DNA of 64,000 nt from Ornithodoros turicata (Eukaryota > Arthropoda > Arachnida > Ixodida > Argasidae): assembly GCF_037126465.1 (NCBI RefSeq), contig NC_088201.1, forward strand, positions 7,383,001 to 7,447,000, read 5' to 3'. Under the pieces are notes generated by a model, which ran no database searches, was not told the DNA's origin, and was given only the letters and a program-made list of their open reading frames with translations. How positions within the stretch are numbered: the first letter of the stretch is position 1; every line of letters starts with the position of its first letter. A program made the translations under genes and the position numbers. Of this stretch, positions 23,501 through 32,075 are shown piece by piece.

Positions 23501-24180
23501 TATATGGTGTTCGAAAGCATGAGGAAGGACGTGGGACATGCTTTACCGTTGTGTACTGGTATCCCACTGAACATAGACATAAACAGGTCTGCTTGCTGCC
23601 TTTGCCATTGCTAGGAGTCTCATGGTGTAACCTTTCCAAGTGAAAGACGTTTGTGATTACAAGTAGTTCACAAAAACGTAGCTACTTGCAAAGCACTTTG
23701 AAAACCACTTGTGGTTTTTTTAAAGTGGTTTGCACACGAAACTTTTTCATGGTAACTTGTAACTGATTCCACCAGCAAACATTTTCCATCTGTACTTAAC
23801 AATGCACTAACAACACATCTTGTAAACCTGTCAGTTTTGCGAAGGCTGAAATTTTGCTAAGGATACTGCTGTATGGATACCATACTTGTCTGCAATAACA
23901 AGAAGTGCACATCAATTCTGAGCGCTTTCTAACAACATGTGGTCGCAAAAATATGTTTTTACGGGTGCCCGGCACTGTAGGTTGTCGTGGATTTCAAATC
24001 TCCTAACGCTTTTGCCTTCCAGTGACCTCTATCACCTTGCCGGGTGTGGAAAGACAGAGAACCTTTTCTGGAGGCGATCACAAGATGCTAGGCGCTGTGG
24101 GCCGCAGACACACGCTCTCAATGGAGGATTACGACATCCCCCGGACGAGAAGGACCTCACTCACTGCTGTACAGAAATAA
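5386..24180 (+). CDS. NDRG: NDRG family protein, 5'-partial, ten exons
   Basis: Joined exons are 5386-5503, 9918-9980, 11174-11234, 12261-12347, 12429-12506, 18508-18617, 20161-20199, 20941-21076, 23036-23087 and 24023-24180. Every intron starts with GT and ends with AG, and all phases agree, giving 902 nt and 300 residues before TAA. The order of motifs is that of the NDRG family: HVDVPGQEDNAPDL near residues 25-38, the elbow VVGFGEGAGANIL near 65-77, LGLVLMH, EYFKDK, MNPSAEQY, the helical cap segment with NPRNLKRYVESYM, LLVTGSKAAHAQ, and a basic Ser/Thr-rich tail. Family members have an alpha/beta-hydrolase fold but are not hydrolases, and here too the elbow lacks the nucleophilic serine (G-E-G-A-G). 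Known relatives act in stress response, differentiation and vesicle traffic in the cytoplasm; the exact role here cannot be read. The tail has RRHTLS and RTRRTS, which fit basophilic (AGC-type) kinase sites. NDRG proteins are usually 340-390 residues, so 40-90 N-terminal residues are missing. Confidence 0.94.
5504..6285 (+). other. NDRG intron, left part
   Basis: Intronic sequence after exon a. It has A-rich runs (5653-5672, 5889-5908) and nothing else recognisable. Confidence 0.5.
6286..6533. mobile_element. Fold-back MITE with TA duplication
   Basis: The left end CACTCTTAAAAATGAACTTC is inverted at the right end (GAAGTTCATTTTTAAGAGTG). The two arms of about 118 bp are almost perfect and meet at a 17-base loop near 6402-6418. 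TA flanks both sides (6284-6285, 6534-6535), the target duplication of Tc1/mariner-type elements. It is 248 bp and non-autonomous, in an NDRG intron. Confidence 0.88.
6957..7148. mobile_element. Small MITE with GGTTTCACCAA ends
   Basis: The left end GGCCCGGTTTCACCAACG is matched by the inverse of the right end, GGTGAAACCCTGCC. Inner parts GTTAACTTTGAAC and GTTAAATTCAAG also mirror each other. It is about 190 bp, with no coding. Confidence 0.6.
7149..8075. other. NDRG intron, no element recognised
   Basis: A T-rich tract lies at 7470-7487 and GAA-rich sequence at 7677-7695. Open frames here are short and low in complexity. Nothing is supported as coding. Confidence 0.4.
8076..8759. mobile_element. 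hAT MITE copy A (GTAAT type)
   Basis: The ends are CAGACTTGTGCGTAACG and the inverse of CGGGCACAAGTCTG. The flanking 8-mers are CATGGTAC (8068-8075) and CATGATAC (8760-8767), an 8-bp duplication with one change, as left by hAT transposases. Both end regions are filled with GTAATCAATTAC-like words. 684 bp, no transposase. It belongs to the family of the copies at 41325, 44552 and 48395. Confidence 0.85.
8760..9917 (+). other. NDRG intron, no element recognised
   Basis: A CT-repeat lies at 9017-9031. The rest has no visible inverted ends, tRNA-like sequence or splice-bounded coding segment. Confidence 0.4.
9918..9980 (+). CDS. NDRG: NDRG exon b
   Basis: The acceptor is CTTCCTGCAG and the donor is GTAAGTT. 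The first base completes GAG with the previous exon. The peptide is FSFPTIQMIGEDLISVLDHL, followed by AA of a split Lys codon. It is the helix before the nucleophile-elbow position, matching 'YPSMDQLAEMLPGVL' of vertebrate relatives. Confidence 0.93.
9981..11173 (+). other. NDRG intron between exons b and c
   Basis: Position 10103 onward (TGGCTTAAGTGGTAGAGTG) resembles an A-box of a tRNA-derived SINE, but no B-box follows. Otherwise nothing recognised. Confidence 0.4.
11174..11234 (+). CDS. NDRG: NDRG exon c, elbow region
   Basis: The acceptor is CTCTCTTCAG and the donor is GTAAGTT; the exon ends in phase 0. It encodes INLVVGFGEGAGANILVRFA. True alpha/beta hydrolases have G-x-S-x-G here. This gene has Gly-Glu-Gly-Ala-Gly, so the nucleophile is absent, as in other NDRG proteins. 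Confidence 0.94.
11371..11700. repeat. 110-bp tandem repeat, three units
   Basis: Units start at 11371, 11481 and 11591, each opening TGATGGGCAATGATTATAAT, and differ at only a few sites. Shorter TGATG and GATGG words within the unit and upstream (11310-11370) suggest growth from a shorter motif. It lies in the intron between NDRG exons c and d and may vary in copy number. Confidence 0.92.
12261..12347 (+). CDS. NDRG: NDRG exon d
   Basis: The acceptor is TTTCATTTCCAG and the donor is GTACAC. It has 29 whole codons (phase 0 to 0) encoding LAHSSRILGLVLMHLVSTGV and then GMMEYFKDK. The next intron is only 81 bp, has a length divisible by three and contains no in-frame stop, so its retention would add 27 residues without a frameshift. 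Confidence 0.94.
12429..12506 (+). CDS. NDRG: NDRG exon e
   Basis: The acceptor is CACAATCAG and the donor is GTAAGC. It has 26 whole codons encoding IMNWKLQNVGMNPSAEQYLV and then LHKFGA. It continues the fold into the cap region. Confidence 0.93.
12507..15076 (+). other. NDRG intron, left part
   Basis: AT-rich intron. TA repeat at 13030-13041, A-run at 13692-13707, T-run at 14370-14382. A 112-residue open frame at 13729-14067 is hydrophobic and Val/Leu-rich but has no recognisable family and no splice logic. Nothing else is supported. Confidence 0.45.
15077..15966. mobile_element. Large fold-back element, CAGGGTGTCCACGC ends
   Basis: The left end CAAGGTGTCCACGCTAAGTG mirrors the right end (CAGGGTGTCCACGCTAAGTG on the other strand). 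TA flanks both sides. The inverted arms are about 380 bp and run inward to GAGCACA near 15455 and TGTGCTC near 15605, leaving a centre of about 150 bp. No transposase. TA target and CAGGGTG ends suggest a Tc1/mariner-mobilised element. It sits in the intron before NDRG exon f. Confidence 0.88.
15967..17367 (+). other. NDRG intron, no element recognised
   Basis: AT-rich, with short A-runs (16452-16463, 17010-17019). No inverted ends or coding segment seen. Confidence 0.4.
17368..18290. mobile_element. Fold-back element, CAGGGTGCCTCATGA ends
   Basis: The left end CAGGGTGCCTCATGAAAAGC is mirrored by the right end (CAGGGAGCATCACGAGAAG on the other strand). The mirror continues for about 250 bp each way: the TTAATGAGCTTCC side pairs with the GTTAATGAAGGG side, and the TGGAAACTGCA side with TGCAGTTTCCA. 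It is more diverged than its neighbour at 15077. 923 bp, non-coding. Confidence 0.8.
18508..18617 (+). CDS. NDRG: NDRG exon f
   Basis: The acceptor is GCTTTGTACAG and the donor is GTAAGTT. It encodes QLEMVDNKERLITDYTEKLK and then KQINPRNLKRYVESYM, plus two bases of a split Asn codon. This is the helical cap segment, equivalent to the 'NP.NL..FI.SY' region of the family. It lies about 6 kb after exon e, the longest intron in the visible gene. Confidence 0.93.
18618..20160 (+). other. NDRG intron between exons f and g
   Basis: AT-rich intron with A-runs at 19041-19052 and 19230-19241. No elements recognised. Confidence 0.45.
20161..20199 (+). CDS. NDRG: NDRG exon g (39 bp micro-exon)
   Basis: The acceptor is TGTCTTTCCAG and the donor is GTAAGTG. 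The exon is 39 bp and symmetric in phase (enters and leaves with the same offset). It encodes RKDISGLIETNL between two split codons. It fits the family motif 'R.D..I.R'. Because it is 39 nt, skipping it would keep the frame. Confidence 0.9.
20941..21076 (+). CDS. NDRG: NDRG exon h
   Basis: The acceptor is CGTGACCTGCAG and the donor is GTAAGTA. It encodes SMDTLLVTGSKAAHAQAVQN, MYARMDKQKSSILKVDAVGD and VLQEA. LLVTGSKAAHAQ is the strand and turn that carries the acid residue in true hydrolases, and DAVGD matches the 'CGDLPQ' position in relatives. A 17-bp tandem repeat follows closely in the next intron. Confidence 0.94.
21200..21450. repeat. 17-bp tandem repeat, about 15 units
   Basis: CTATGGTAGTTCTTGCT is repeated head to tail without visible divergence over 251 bp, then breaks into CTAGTTGTGG and a last CTATGGTAGT. 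It starts 123 bp after the donor of NDRG exon h. There are no spacers, so it is not a CRISPR array. The uniformity suggests recent expansion and likely length polymorphism. Confidence 0.97.
21451..23035 (+). other. NDRG intron between exons h and i, right part
   Basis: C-run and A-rich tract at 21951-21985. Around 22380-22420 the words CCTAGGTTCCTAGTTCCTAG form a small direct repeat. ATTTTGCGG-type words around 22363 and 22450 may be a decayed MITE. No coding. Confidence 0.4.
23036..23087 (+). CDS. NDRG: NDRG exon i
   Basis: The acceptor is TTTTTTACTTCCAG and the donor is GTAAGTA. It encodes PEKLAQSLLLFVKGLGF plus one base of a split Leu codon. It is the last helix of the hydrolase-like domain (the 'P.KL.EAF..FLQG.G' motif). 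Confidence 0.93.
23088..24022 (+). other. NDRG intron between exons i and j
   Basis: C-run at 23174-23187. CCACTTGTGGTTTTTTTAAAGTGG lies near 23705, a short inverted repeat. No element with clear ends. Confidence 0.4.
24023..24180 (+). CDS. NDRG: NDRG exon j, C-terminus and stop
   Basis: The acceptor is TTTTGCCTTCCAG. After completing Leu it encodes TSITLPGVERQRTFSGGDHK, MLGAVGRRHTLSMEDYDIPR and TRRTSLTAVQK, then TAA at 24178-24180. The pattern of an ERQRT-S-G linker, GRR-hT-SME and YDIP-RR is the conserved NDRG tail. The motifs RQRTFS, RRHTLS and RTRRTS are plausible sites for basophilic kinases; in vertebrates SGK1 phosphorylates such sites in NDRG1 and NDRG2. That regulation is inferred, not shown. 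Confidence 0.94.
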
Positions 24181-27100
24181 GCAGCGTTCCACCGTCAAGC
24201 TTTGTACCAGCCGCGACGTAGATAAAATGCTGCCAGGGCGTTGCTGGCTGCGCAAGGGTGGGGGTGCGGCTATCCGAACCTCCGTCTTTGTGCAGTTTGA
24301 TGGTATCACTCTTTAAGTTACACAAGGTATATAGTTTCCGCACCCAGTCAAAGTGCTGCCTTTATTTTTTTTTTTTTCCTTTAGAGAGTGTAGTTCCACC
24401 TGCTTGTGATTGCTTTTCTTCAGAAATAACCTCAAAGTTTCAGATTCATCCTTGCTCATCTGAGAGTTGTTTCTGCCATATAACCAGACCAGACATTACT
24501 TGCCTTCTGTATGTCCTGAAACGATTGCTAGGGGGAACAAAAAAAAAGACTGCTTCGGAACAGTTTCGTACCCTTTGGCTTCGGCATGAGTAGACAGCTT
24601 TTTGTACATGTTTGCTTTTTCCTTGCAAGCTTTGTAGGGTTCACCATCCCGTAACTAGATAATCGAGCCTTTTCGATATAATCTCACACTCGCACTCCTG
24701 ATTTCTTCCGGATGGTGTTAAGTCCGCTTTTGTACACACTTATTTTTCACGAGGGTTTTTGGTACGTTTGAGTGCCATTAAGTGTTCTATGAATGATAGG
24801 TTACGAGTGTTGGTGAGTTAAGGTTCAAGTAAGAGGCAAAGCAACGCTTAATTCCACCTTTTTTTAATCTCTCCCTCCTCTAGTGTGGTGTGTTTGATAG
24901 GGTTTTCAAAGTGTGAGTGACATTTTGAGTTTGATCCAATTTAAGTACCATGTCTATGCTTTCGATCAAAGCATTCAAGTTGTGGGCCAACCAAGACACC
25001 GTAATACTACGAGAGCAGCATAAGCGCGTACTGCAGTACACAAGACAAGCTTCGTGGGAAAACGTACAGCAGTTGCCAAGTCCTATCCCATCTGTCCCGT
25101 CAGATACGGTGGGCAATCGGGTCGCGAGCAGCCCTGCGGTAAATTGGCGGGATAACGCACGACAGTGAGAGGCTTTAGCAGCTCACCCTACCCAACACAC
25201 ACTTCTTGACAGGTCGGATACACTCTTCAACGTCCGAGACGGTTGCTCCACCGTTGCACACTGCGACCTCGTCGAATGTGCAACGTCCTCTTCTTGTGGA
25301 ATCCCTGTCGTGTTGTATCGTCGAGATGGAAAAATGTCCCATTCCGGTGCAGTCCCCCTCATGTCGTGGTGTTAAAACAAATGCATAGTTGTCTGCTCTA
25401 CGAGACATCGTTCTGCATGTACCATCTGTGTCCAGGGTGTTGTGTGTACCTCTCAAGCTACGTGTTGCTCCCAAAAAAAAAAAAAAAAAAACGCATCGCT
25501 TCCACCCCCACGTCCCACCTATCTGAACCTTCCTCGTGGTGAAATTGCTGTTGTCTGAGAGCCACGTCCTACAGAAGACCTTGCGCTTTTTTCCTTGCTC
25601 TATGGCAGGGTCGTTTCTATCATGCTGTCGTGTCCGTGATTGTGCCCATGGCGATGTGCATGCTTGTCAGTGGCTTAGCCTCGAGACAGGGTTATACATA
25701 GACATCAACCATTGCTGACGTGTGTGCAGTGGCTGCTTTTATGGCTGTACATACATTTCTTGAATGTGTTTTCTCTCTCTTGTGTCTGTGAGGATCTGTA
25801 AGCTTCCCTGAAAAGCTTAACACCATCCACGTTTCGTTTCGGAGGTACGGATAGAGAGCCCTTCAATCTCGAATTTTCTGAAGACTTCTGTCAGCTGTGT
25901 GTGCTGCTAACAGATATCTGCGTCACTGCCAAGCCCTACGTTCGAACGTACTTGGTTGCATTGCACTGCACAGCCTGCACATGATGGCTGCCAAAGTCCT
26001 GTGCCAATGCATCATAAATGCCTAAAGTATTAAGACGGTGTATGTTGTAGTTTGCTCGCTCCTATTATCGAAAGTCGCATCAATCTGAATCGTAGTCGAA
26101 TCTTGGCAGTGTGTACGTATCAAAAGAGGAAAAGAAATTAAATATATCGCGTACAAGGAACATACACTGCTGACACACACCACGATGCATCGCGAGATTT
26201 TTTAAGAGACGATCCACAATTGTGCAGCAATTCGAACTGCAGTTATTCTCACCCATTGACTCTGTGCCCTTTAACATTATGTAAAGTTAAACAAAACTAC
26301 ATTATACTTTCCTGTCACAACCGTACCATGCTTTGTTCTATGGAACATAACGCTCTCCGTCAGGCTCCCAACAGTTTCAGTTTTCTCTGTTTGAGCAACA
26401 TGAAGGTTTATTGAAGGTTCATCATATTAACGTTACACAATACTAGGGCAAGCTTCATCCTCTTCCTCAGTAGAGCCTGCAATTTGTCCATTCGTGTCAT
26501 AGTATGACTACTACATTTCACGAGCTTGTTACTCGATGTTTATGTTTGCCCGCGCACTTTACTTTGGACTGACAATATGCAGCATACTTTTGTGCATGTT
26601 TGCTATGGCATAGCTGCTTGCAAGTTCATTTCGCAGCAGCAGCAGAGCAAAGGTGAACCATTCTCATACAATGTAGTCCCGACTGAAAGCATTGACAAGG
26701 GCTGTAACAATGTCCTGCATCACTTAACAGCGCCAGACCAGAGCTGTCCGACGAGAGTTGTCACAGCGAAATACAGCACGGTTACCTCCGCGCTGCCAGA
26801 GCAAAATTAGAGTTTGTAGAGAGAGAGAAGCCAGCATTTAGATGGAAGTTGAAAGCGAAAGATTTTGCTGTATGCTTTGTTTGTCCTTCTCTGGATGTGT
26901 AGTTGTTAGCTGCTAACTATTACAAGCGTTAGAACTTATACCAGCCGTACGAGCTAGTTACCATGTGTATATGCATTTTAACTATCGTTGCAGTATGCTG
27001 TATATTACAGTTATTGAGCACGATGCGTTGCATAATATACATATATATAAACACACACTATAATAGATGTCTCTGCTTCCGCTTGCGTCTTATTGTGTGA

Positions 27101-27440
27101 GCTATTCCTCTGTTTTATGGTATATACGTATATATTATATATGATACACATCATACACGGTGCAACGTTTAAAATGCTCTGCGTGTACGAGCACTATCGC
27201 ACACGCTAAAAGTTTTAATAGTCCCGCGTACGTCTAGCCACGACAGTTTTCAGGACAAGTGCTTTCCCTTTTTCTTTGAAGGTGGCAGACCTAATGGTGA
27301 TTCTTGTTTGCCATGTGATTGCCATCAGGTGAGAGTAAAGGTCGGCTGGCAGTTCCCCATATAGTAGCAGCCATGTATTCCTGTACTACTAGCAAATATC
27401 GGTGATGAAATAAACGGAGACATGTACATTAACCCAGTTG
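24181..27440 (+). other. Probable long 3' UTR of the NDRG gene
   Basis: No convincing coding region follows the stop. The stretch is unique-looking and free of recognisable transposons apart from A-rich and T-rich runs (for example 25475-25493). It ends near a canonical AATAAA at 27409-27414, followed by a GT-rich stretch. The extent is inferred; a shorter transcript end is possible. Confidence 0.5.
27409..27440 (+). terminator. Candidate polyadenylation signal of NDRG
   Basis: AATAAA at 27409-27414 is followed within 30 bases by the GT-rich AGTTGTGTTGG, the usual layout of a cleavage and polyadenylation site. It is the best such signal I noticed downstream of the stop. Confidence 0.45.
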
Positions 27441-28388
27441 TGTTGGATCCTTTTCACGGTTGCATGCACAATTTTCAAGTAGCACATGCACATATAACGA
27501 TCTCGCCGCTTTCCAAAAAAGACACGAGCGCAGGGCACAGTGCAGCGCACAGTACACAGTGCACAGTACCAATGTCACAAAACAATGCCTCTGTGTGGTG
27601 AGGAAGGCAATTCTTCAAGATTAGACAACCGGAGAACGCTGAGCCACTGACCTCAACACTAACTGCACCATGCTTCACAATATATCCTACGTGAGACAAG
27701 CCTGAACCATCCGAGGCATTTTGCATCATGAAGTGACAGGGATAATAACATGGGCAAAAGGTTTTACCTTTGGCTTTGCTTCCCACCAGGGAATGGTAAT
27801 GGGTGCATTCTTGTTACTGTTTCGACTTTCATTTTCGTTACTCTCATATTTTTGTTTCCGTTCTCCATTTCTGACACGAGCCTTTCAATTACGTTTCCGT
27901 TACTGTTCCTGTTACGGCTACTCAAATGAGCGACCACAACAGATGACGAACAGGAAGAGAATGTACTTTAATGGAAGACTCAGGTGCATGCAGTGGCTTC
28001 TTCCTCATTGAGTGAGTAAGGTCACCACAAGCCTTCAAGGAGCTACGAGTCAATGCTACTTTCAGTGTTGTCTATCCCAGGAGCAATCTGTTTTTAGACA
28101 GGCGGAAGCTCACCTCAGGACAGCACTTTTGAAATTCTGGTTCCTACAACTCTACAGCAGCTTCTGGATACTATGAAAACAGAATGGTGATGCCACGGTC
28201 AAAGGAAAAGGTCGTCGGGGCACGTCCTTTTGCTGGGTAGCAAAGTCTGCCGTTTAAATTTATTTTACGCGTGTTTGTGTCATAGCGATGTATAATAGCC
28301 ATCATAATACCCTGCTAAGTCTTGCTCTACATCCCGAACAAGTACCAGTCCCAACGCCCAAGTTACAATAGCAACGTAAGGCCATGGC
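27441..28388. other. Intergenic, no gene recognised
   Basis: GCACAGTACACAGTGCACAGTACC around 27548-27571 is a short tandem motif. No coding segment is supported. Confidence 0.4.
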
Positions 28389-28629
28389 CAAAGGGCAGTC
28401 TCATGGTGAATGCGCATCACCGAGGAACGTGGCATTCTCGGCGAGTGTGTCCTAACTACTTACTTGGGAAAACACATACTCATGGGCATGCTCAGGCATG
28501 CTCAATGTGTCGAATCACCTGAGCATGAGTGAGCAAACGGAACGCTCAGCGGGAGGTGAGCGAGAAAGGGAAAGCTGAGCGGTAAGATGGTGAGCATGAA
28601 TGAGCAGAAGTCACAAGTGCCAACCTCTG
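28389..28629. mobile_element. Probable hAT MITE (TGAGCATG type)
   Basis: The flanks are GCCATGGC (28381-28388) and GCCATGGG (28630-28637), a near-perfect 8-bp duplication. The ends are CAAAGGGCAGTC and the inverse CAGAGGTTGGCACTTG, which agree only in the first bases. The interior is filled with inverted CATGCTCA and TGAGCATG words (28475-28605). Short, non-coding. Confidence 0.5.
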
Positions 28630-29269
28630 GCCATGGGAAATAGACAGCACGGTTCCTGACACAGTAGTAAGAAAGAGCCGAACTTGTTGTTTTGTCATGT
28701 ATACGAACGATTGATATTGTCAACTAGAAATATATCTAAACTTACGCTTTTTTTGCGAGACACCGACTAACAGCAGTCAAAACAGCTGCGCTAATATGGA
28801 TTGGCTTGGCTTGGATATCGCACTTCGATTGGATTCACGGTGGGTACAACCACAGTTGCCAGAGTCAGTGAACCAGTGTCGATATGATCACAGTCACGGT
28901 GGTCACGGTGAAAGGCAAGCTAGATGGGTAAACATTCAGGTAAGCAGATAGTTAAATACGAATAATAATAACTGGGGGTTTACGTCGCGAGACAGCTGAG
29001 ATCATGAGCGACGCCACGTAAGCAGATAGCATTCCCTTGAATCTGAGGGGAAAAGGGGTAAGAACGGGTAAGAAAATAAGGGACTTCATCTGACGTCGAC
29101 GGCAAAGGTGCCACCAACATTCAAGAAATGCTGATGTAATAGATTGCCGATATGATTATTCTTGGTTTGACATAGCGAGATGGCCGTAATGTCCAGTCTA
29201 GAAAGCAAAAAAAAAAAAGTCGATCCATAGGTGGGTCTGACGGAAATGCTTTTGGAACTCCCCTTCACA

Positions 29270-29600
29270 CGACCCTACATAACGCTAACGCAAGACAGCA
29301 TACGTGGGCAAACGAGCCTTTTGGGCTTGCTCCTATTCAGCTTGGCCCCGGTCGACACATCTGGTTTCGACACAATTTCGACGCCGGTCCTACGCACAGC
29401 TTTCATAGTCCATGGCGAGCCCACGCAGTCACATCTGAAACTGTCGACCTGCCGACCACCACAGCTGCACCTGCCACTGCCGCCACGTCGGGATATCCAT
29501 GGGCCCTCTCCCCTCGCAGCGCCCCTCTCCACTTCCGTGGCTACAGACAGAACACGCCTCGATTCTTGCTTAGCGACGACTTTAGTGCTCACGCATTAAA
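29270..29600 (-). pseudogene. Possible Ty3/gypsy gag-protease remnant
   Basis: Minus-strand frame 29592-29275 contains a Cys-rich stretch (CSCGG then CDC) and then WTMKAVRRTGVEIVSK and STGAKLN. That order resembles a nucleocapsid zinc knuckle followed by a retroelement aspartic protease, where DTGA would be the active site; here the DTG is altered. It is a short damaged frame, so the call is tentative. Confidence 0.3.
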
Positions 29601-30165
29601 AATGCCTGCTTTCCGTATGCTTTGTGAGGCGGGAGGAAAATGGAACGTCCTGGGATGGTCAAGCGTGGAAGGAAGGTGGACGGGCCGTGGCTCACTCCAA
29701 GGCATCATATCTTCCGCCAAACTCTTGAAATAATGATGCGGCAGCCGAAGGAGCAACAAATACAAACGTTCCATGATGATGAGACGTATTTATATACAGG
29801 CATGCATAATAATTTAGGATGGTAAAGTGCCGAATAGGTCGTTTACTGCAGCAACATATGAATGACGACTGACAATCACAACGTGGCACACCGCCGTTAA
29901 ATACTAACGGCGGCGCCACTTTCTCACATTGACAATGGGCATATGGGCATGTCAGCTGACGATGACAATGACGCCGACAGCTTGGAAACCAGAATGCCAC
30001 AGAATATGGCATCCCTGCCATGTCACCAATGTACGAGGGTCGTTCAAGGTTGACCGAGATTTTTGCTCGAGAGAAATCAGTGAGTAAATGTAATTGAATA
30101 AAACCTTCGGAGGACGAAGTGCAATCCTTCTCTGGTCAGCGGCACGTGCAGCAGCGGCAGCTGTC

Positions 30166-31936
30166 ATGGCGGCGAGCAGTGTGTCTGTAGCTGTGGTACA
30201 GCGATGCCTAATCAAGTTCCTTGCGAAGGAGAACGTCAAACCAGCTGAGATTTTGCAAAGATTACAGGCACAGTATGAGGAACAAACGACGTCAAGGGGA
30301 AGAGTGTACGAATGGTGCAGACAGTTTGGCGAAGGACGGGATATGGTGACGAATGAACCACATGGACACGTTCGTCCGACTGCAGTCACGCCAGCGAATA
30401 TCGCAGGCCCTGAGCAAGCCACCTTCAAGAACCGGCGAGTAACAGTTCGGGACATTGCAGCCCAGCGTCATATTATACCGGGTGTTTCAGTTAAATCCCC
30501 GGGCTAAATAATTCGCGAACCGGTGCACCAATCGAATAACTTTCTTTTTTACAAGTATCTGTCCAATACCGCCTACAAGATGCGCACCGCGTGAATGAGC
30601 GGGAGGCGCTCATTATTTATATAAAAATTCAAATGAGTTTCGTGAAAAAAGCTAACTTCTAAAGCAGGGCGCCGTCGGCATTAAAATGGGTACTACCCCT
30701 TTTGGGACCTTCAGTGGACACCTTTTAGAGAAAAATCTGCCACCGAAGCGGGTCATTTGTTGCAGTAATTAATTGGTTTCGGTTTACGTATTTTTGTCGC
30801 GGCTGGTCGCGGCGAAGCGCAAAAGGACGTAATTCATTGGTGTAATTCATTGGTGTAAGGACGTAATTCATTGGTGGACATGGGAGTGAAAGAGCGTCCT
30901 TTTGCGCTTCACCGCGACTAGCCGCGACAAAAATATGTAAACCGAAACCAATTAATTACTGCAACAAATGACCCGCTTCGGTTGCAGATTTTTCTCTAAA
31001 ACGTATCTACTGAAGGTCCCAGAAGGGGTAGTACCCATTTTAATGCCGACGGCGCCCTGCTTTAGAGGTTAGCTTTTTTCACGAAGCTCATTTGAATTTT
31101 TATTTAAATAATGAGCGCCTCCCGCTCATTCACGCGGTGCGCATCTTGTAGGCGGTATTGGACAGATACTTGTAAAAAAGAAAGTTATTCGATTGGTGCA
31201 CCGGTTCGCGAATTATTTAGCCCGGGGATTTAACTGAAACACCCGGTATAGTGTCGGCAGTGTGGAGACAATCATTCACGAGCACTTACCGTGCAAGATG
31301 GGTTCCCCGACACCTCACTTGTGACCGAAAGGGAGCGCGCATGGCATTCTCTGAGCAGTTGCTGAAGCGGTTTCAATCCGAGGGGGACGAATTTTTGGCA
31401 GTCAATCATCACATGTGATGAAACCTAGATGCATCATTTCACCCGAGAGACAAAAATAAGCAGCACTGAATGGCGACATAAGGCTTTCCCGCCGCCAAAA
31501 AAAAAAGCAAGATGCAGCCGTCTTCTGGGACAAGAAAAGGCTTGGGATGTTGTCCGGAAGGGCCATTCTCCTTCATGCCAATGTCCGGCCTCACGCGGCG
31601 AATTTGACGGTAGCAACCCTGGCCGAAATGCGCTGGGAGGTTTTGCCCCGTGCCCCTTACAGCCCAGATTTAGCCCCAATCGATTACCATTTGTTTGGGC
31701 CCCTTAAAGAGCACCTTGGAGGAAAGACGTTCCACGTATAGATGAAGCCCTCCAGAAAGGTATCCTGCAGTGGCTACGACAGCAGCCCACTTCTTTCTAC
31801 GCGAGTCATCAAAGAGTCTAAAGTCATCTTCTAGAGTCAAGAGTCAGAGTCAAGTTCTAAAGTCATCGAAGAGTTGCCACGGCGATGGCAACGGTGTCTA
31901 GATGCGCACGGTGAATACTTTGAAAAATTGACGTAG
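30166..31936 (+). pseudogene. Mariner transposase, inactivated
   Basis: The N-terminal HTH part starts MAASSVSVAVVQRCLIKFLA and contains EWCRQFGEGR, VRPTAVT and VTVRDIAAQ, then is cut by a fold-back at 30478. Beyond it come CDET followed by TAG where Trp is normal, then ETKISSTEWRHK, a frameshift, LLHANVRPHAA, and APYSPDLAPIDYHLFGPLKE. In active mariners the second catalytic Asp is in HDNARPH; here it is Ala. The third Asp (APID) remains. An AGAGTC-rich insertion of about 65 bp lies near 31815-31880. The C-terminal HGEYFEKLT and stop TAG follow at 31934-31936. Confidence 0.9.
30478..31246. mobile_element. Fold-back element nested in mariner
   Basis: The ends are CCGGGTGTTTCAGTTAAATC and its inverse, with TA duplicated on both sides (30476-30477, 31247-31248). 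The arms of about 350 bp are nearly perfect; the centre carries three copies of GTAATTCATTGGTG (30829-30884). It split the mariner gene, so it is younger than the mariner insertion. A single arm of the same family is at 43303-43511. Confidence 0.93.
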
Positions 31937-32017
31937 TTTGGTGCTTCCCGAATTTATTTTCCATTGTATTTAAAGAAGTAAAAGTCTCGGTCAACCTTGC
32001 CCTTAGACGACCTTTCT

Positions 32018-32075
32018 AGTTTGCCGGCTTCGAACCCACAACGCTGAGGTCCAACGAACACCCCATGTAACACTC
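32018..32075 (-). repeat. tRNA-like SINE fragment next to mariner
   Basis: On the minus strand TTGTGGGTTCGAAGCCGGC is a B-box and T-arm, preceded by GGTGTTCGTTGGACCTCAGC like an anticodon arm. It abuts the mariner 3' end, so the mariner may have inserted into a SINE. Confidence 0.4.

Larger units (their letters stand above)
30034..32016 (+). mobile_element. Dead mariner-like transposon with nested insertion
   Basis: The left end is GAGGGTCGTTCAAGGTTGACC and the right end has its inverse (GGTCGTC...AAGGTTGACCGAGA on the other strand), with TA at both sides (30032-30033, 32017-32018). It carries a broken transposase on the + strand. Without the 769-bp nested fold-back it would be about 1.2 kb, the usual mariner length. 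Confidence 0.88.
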
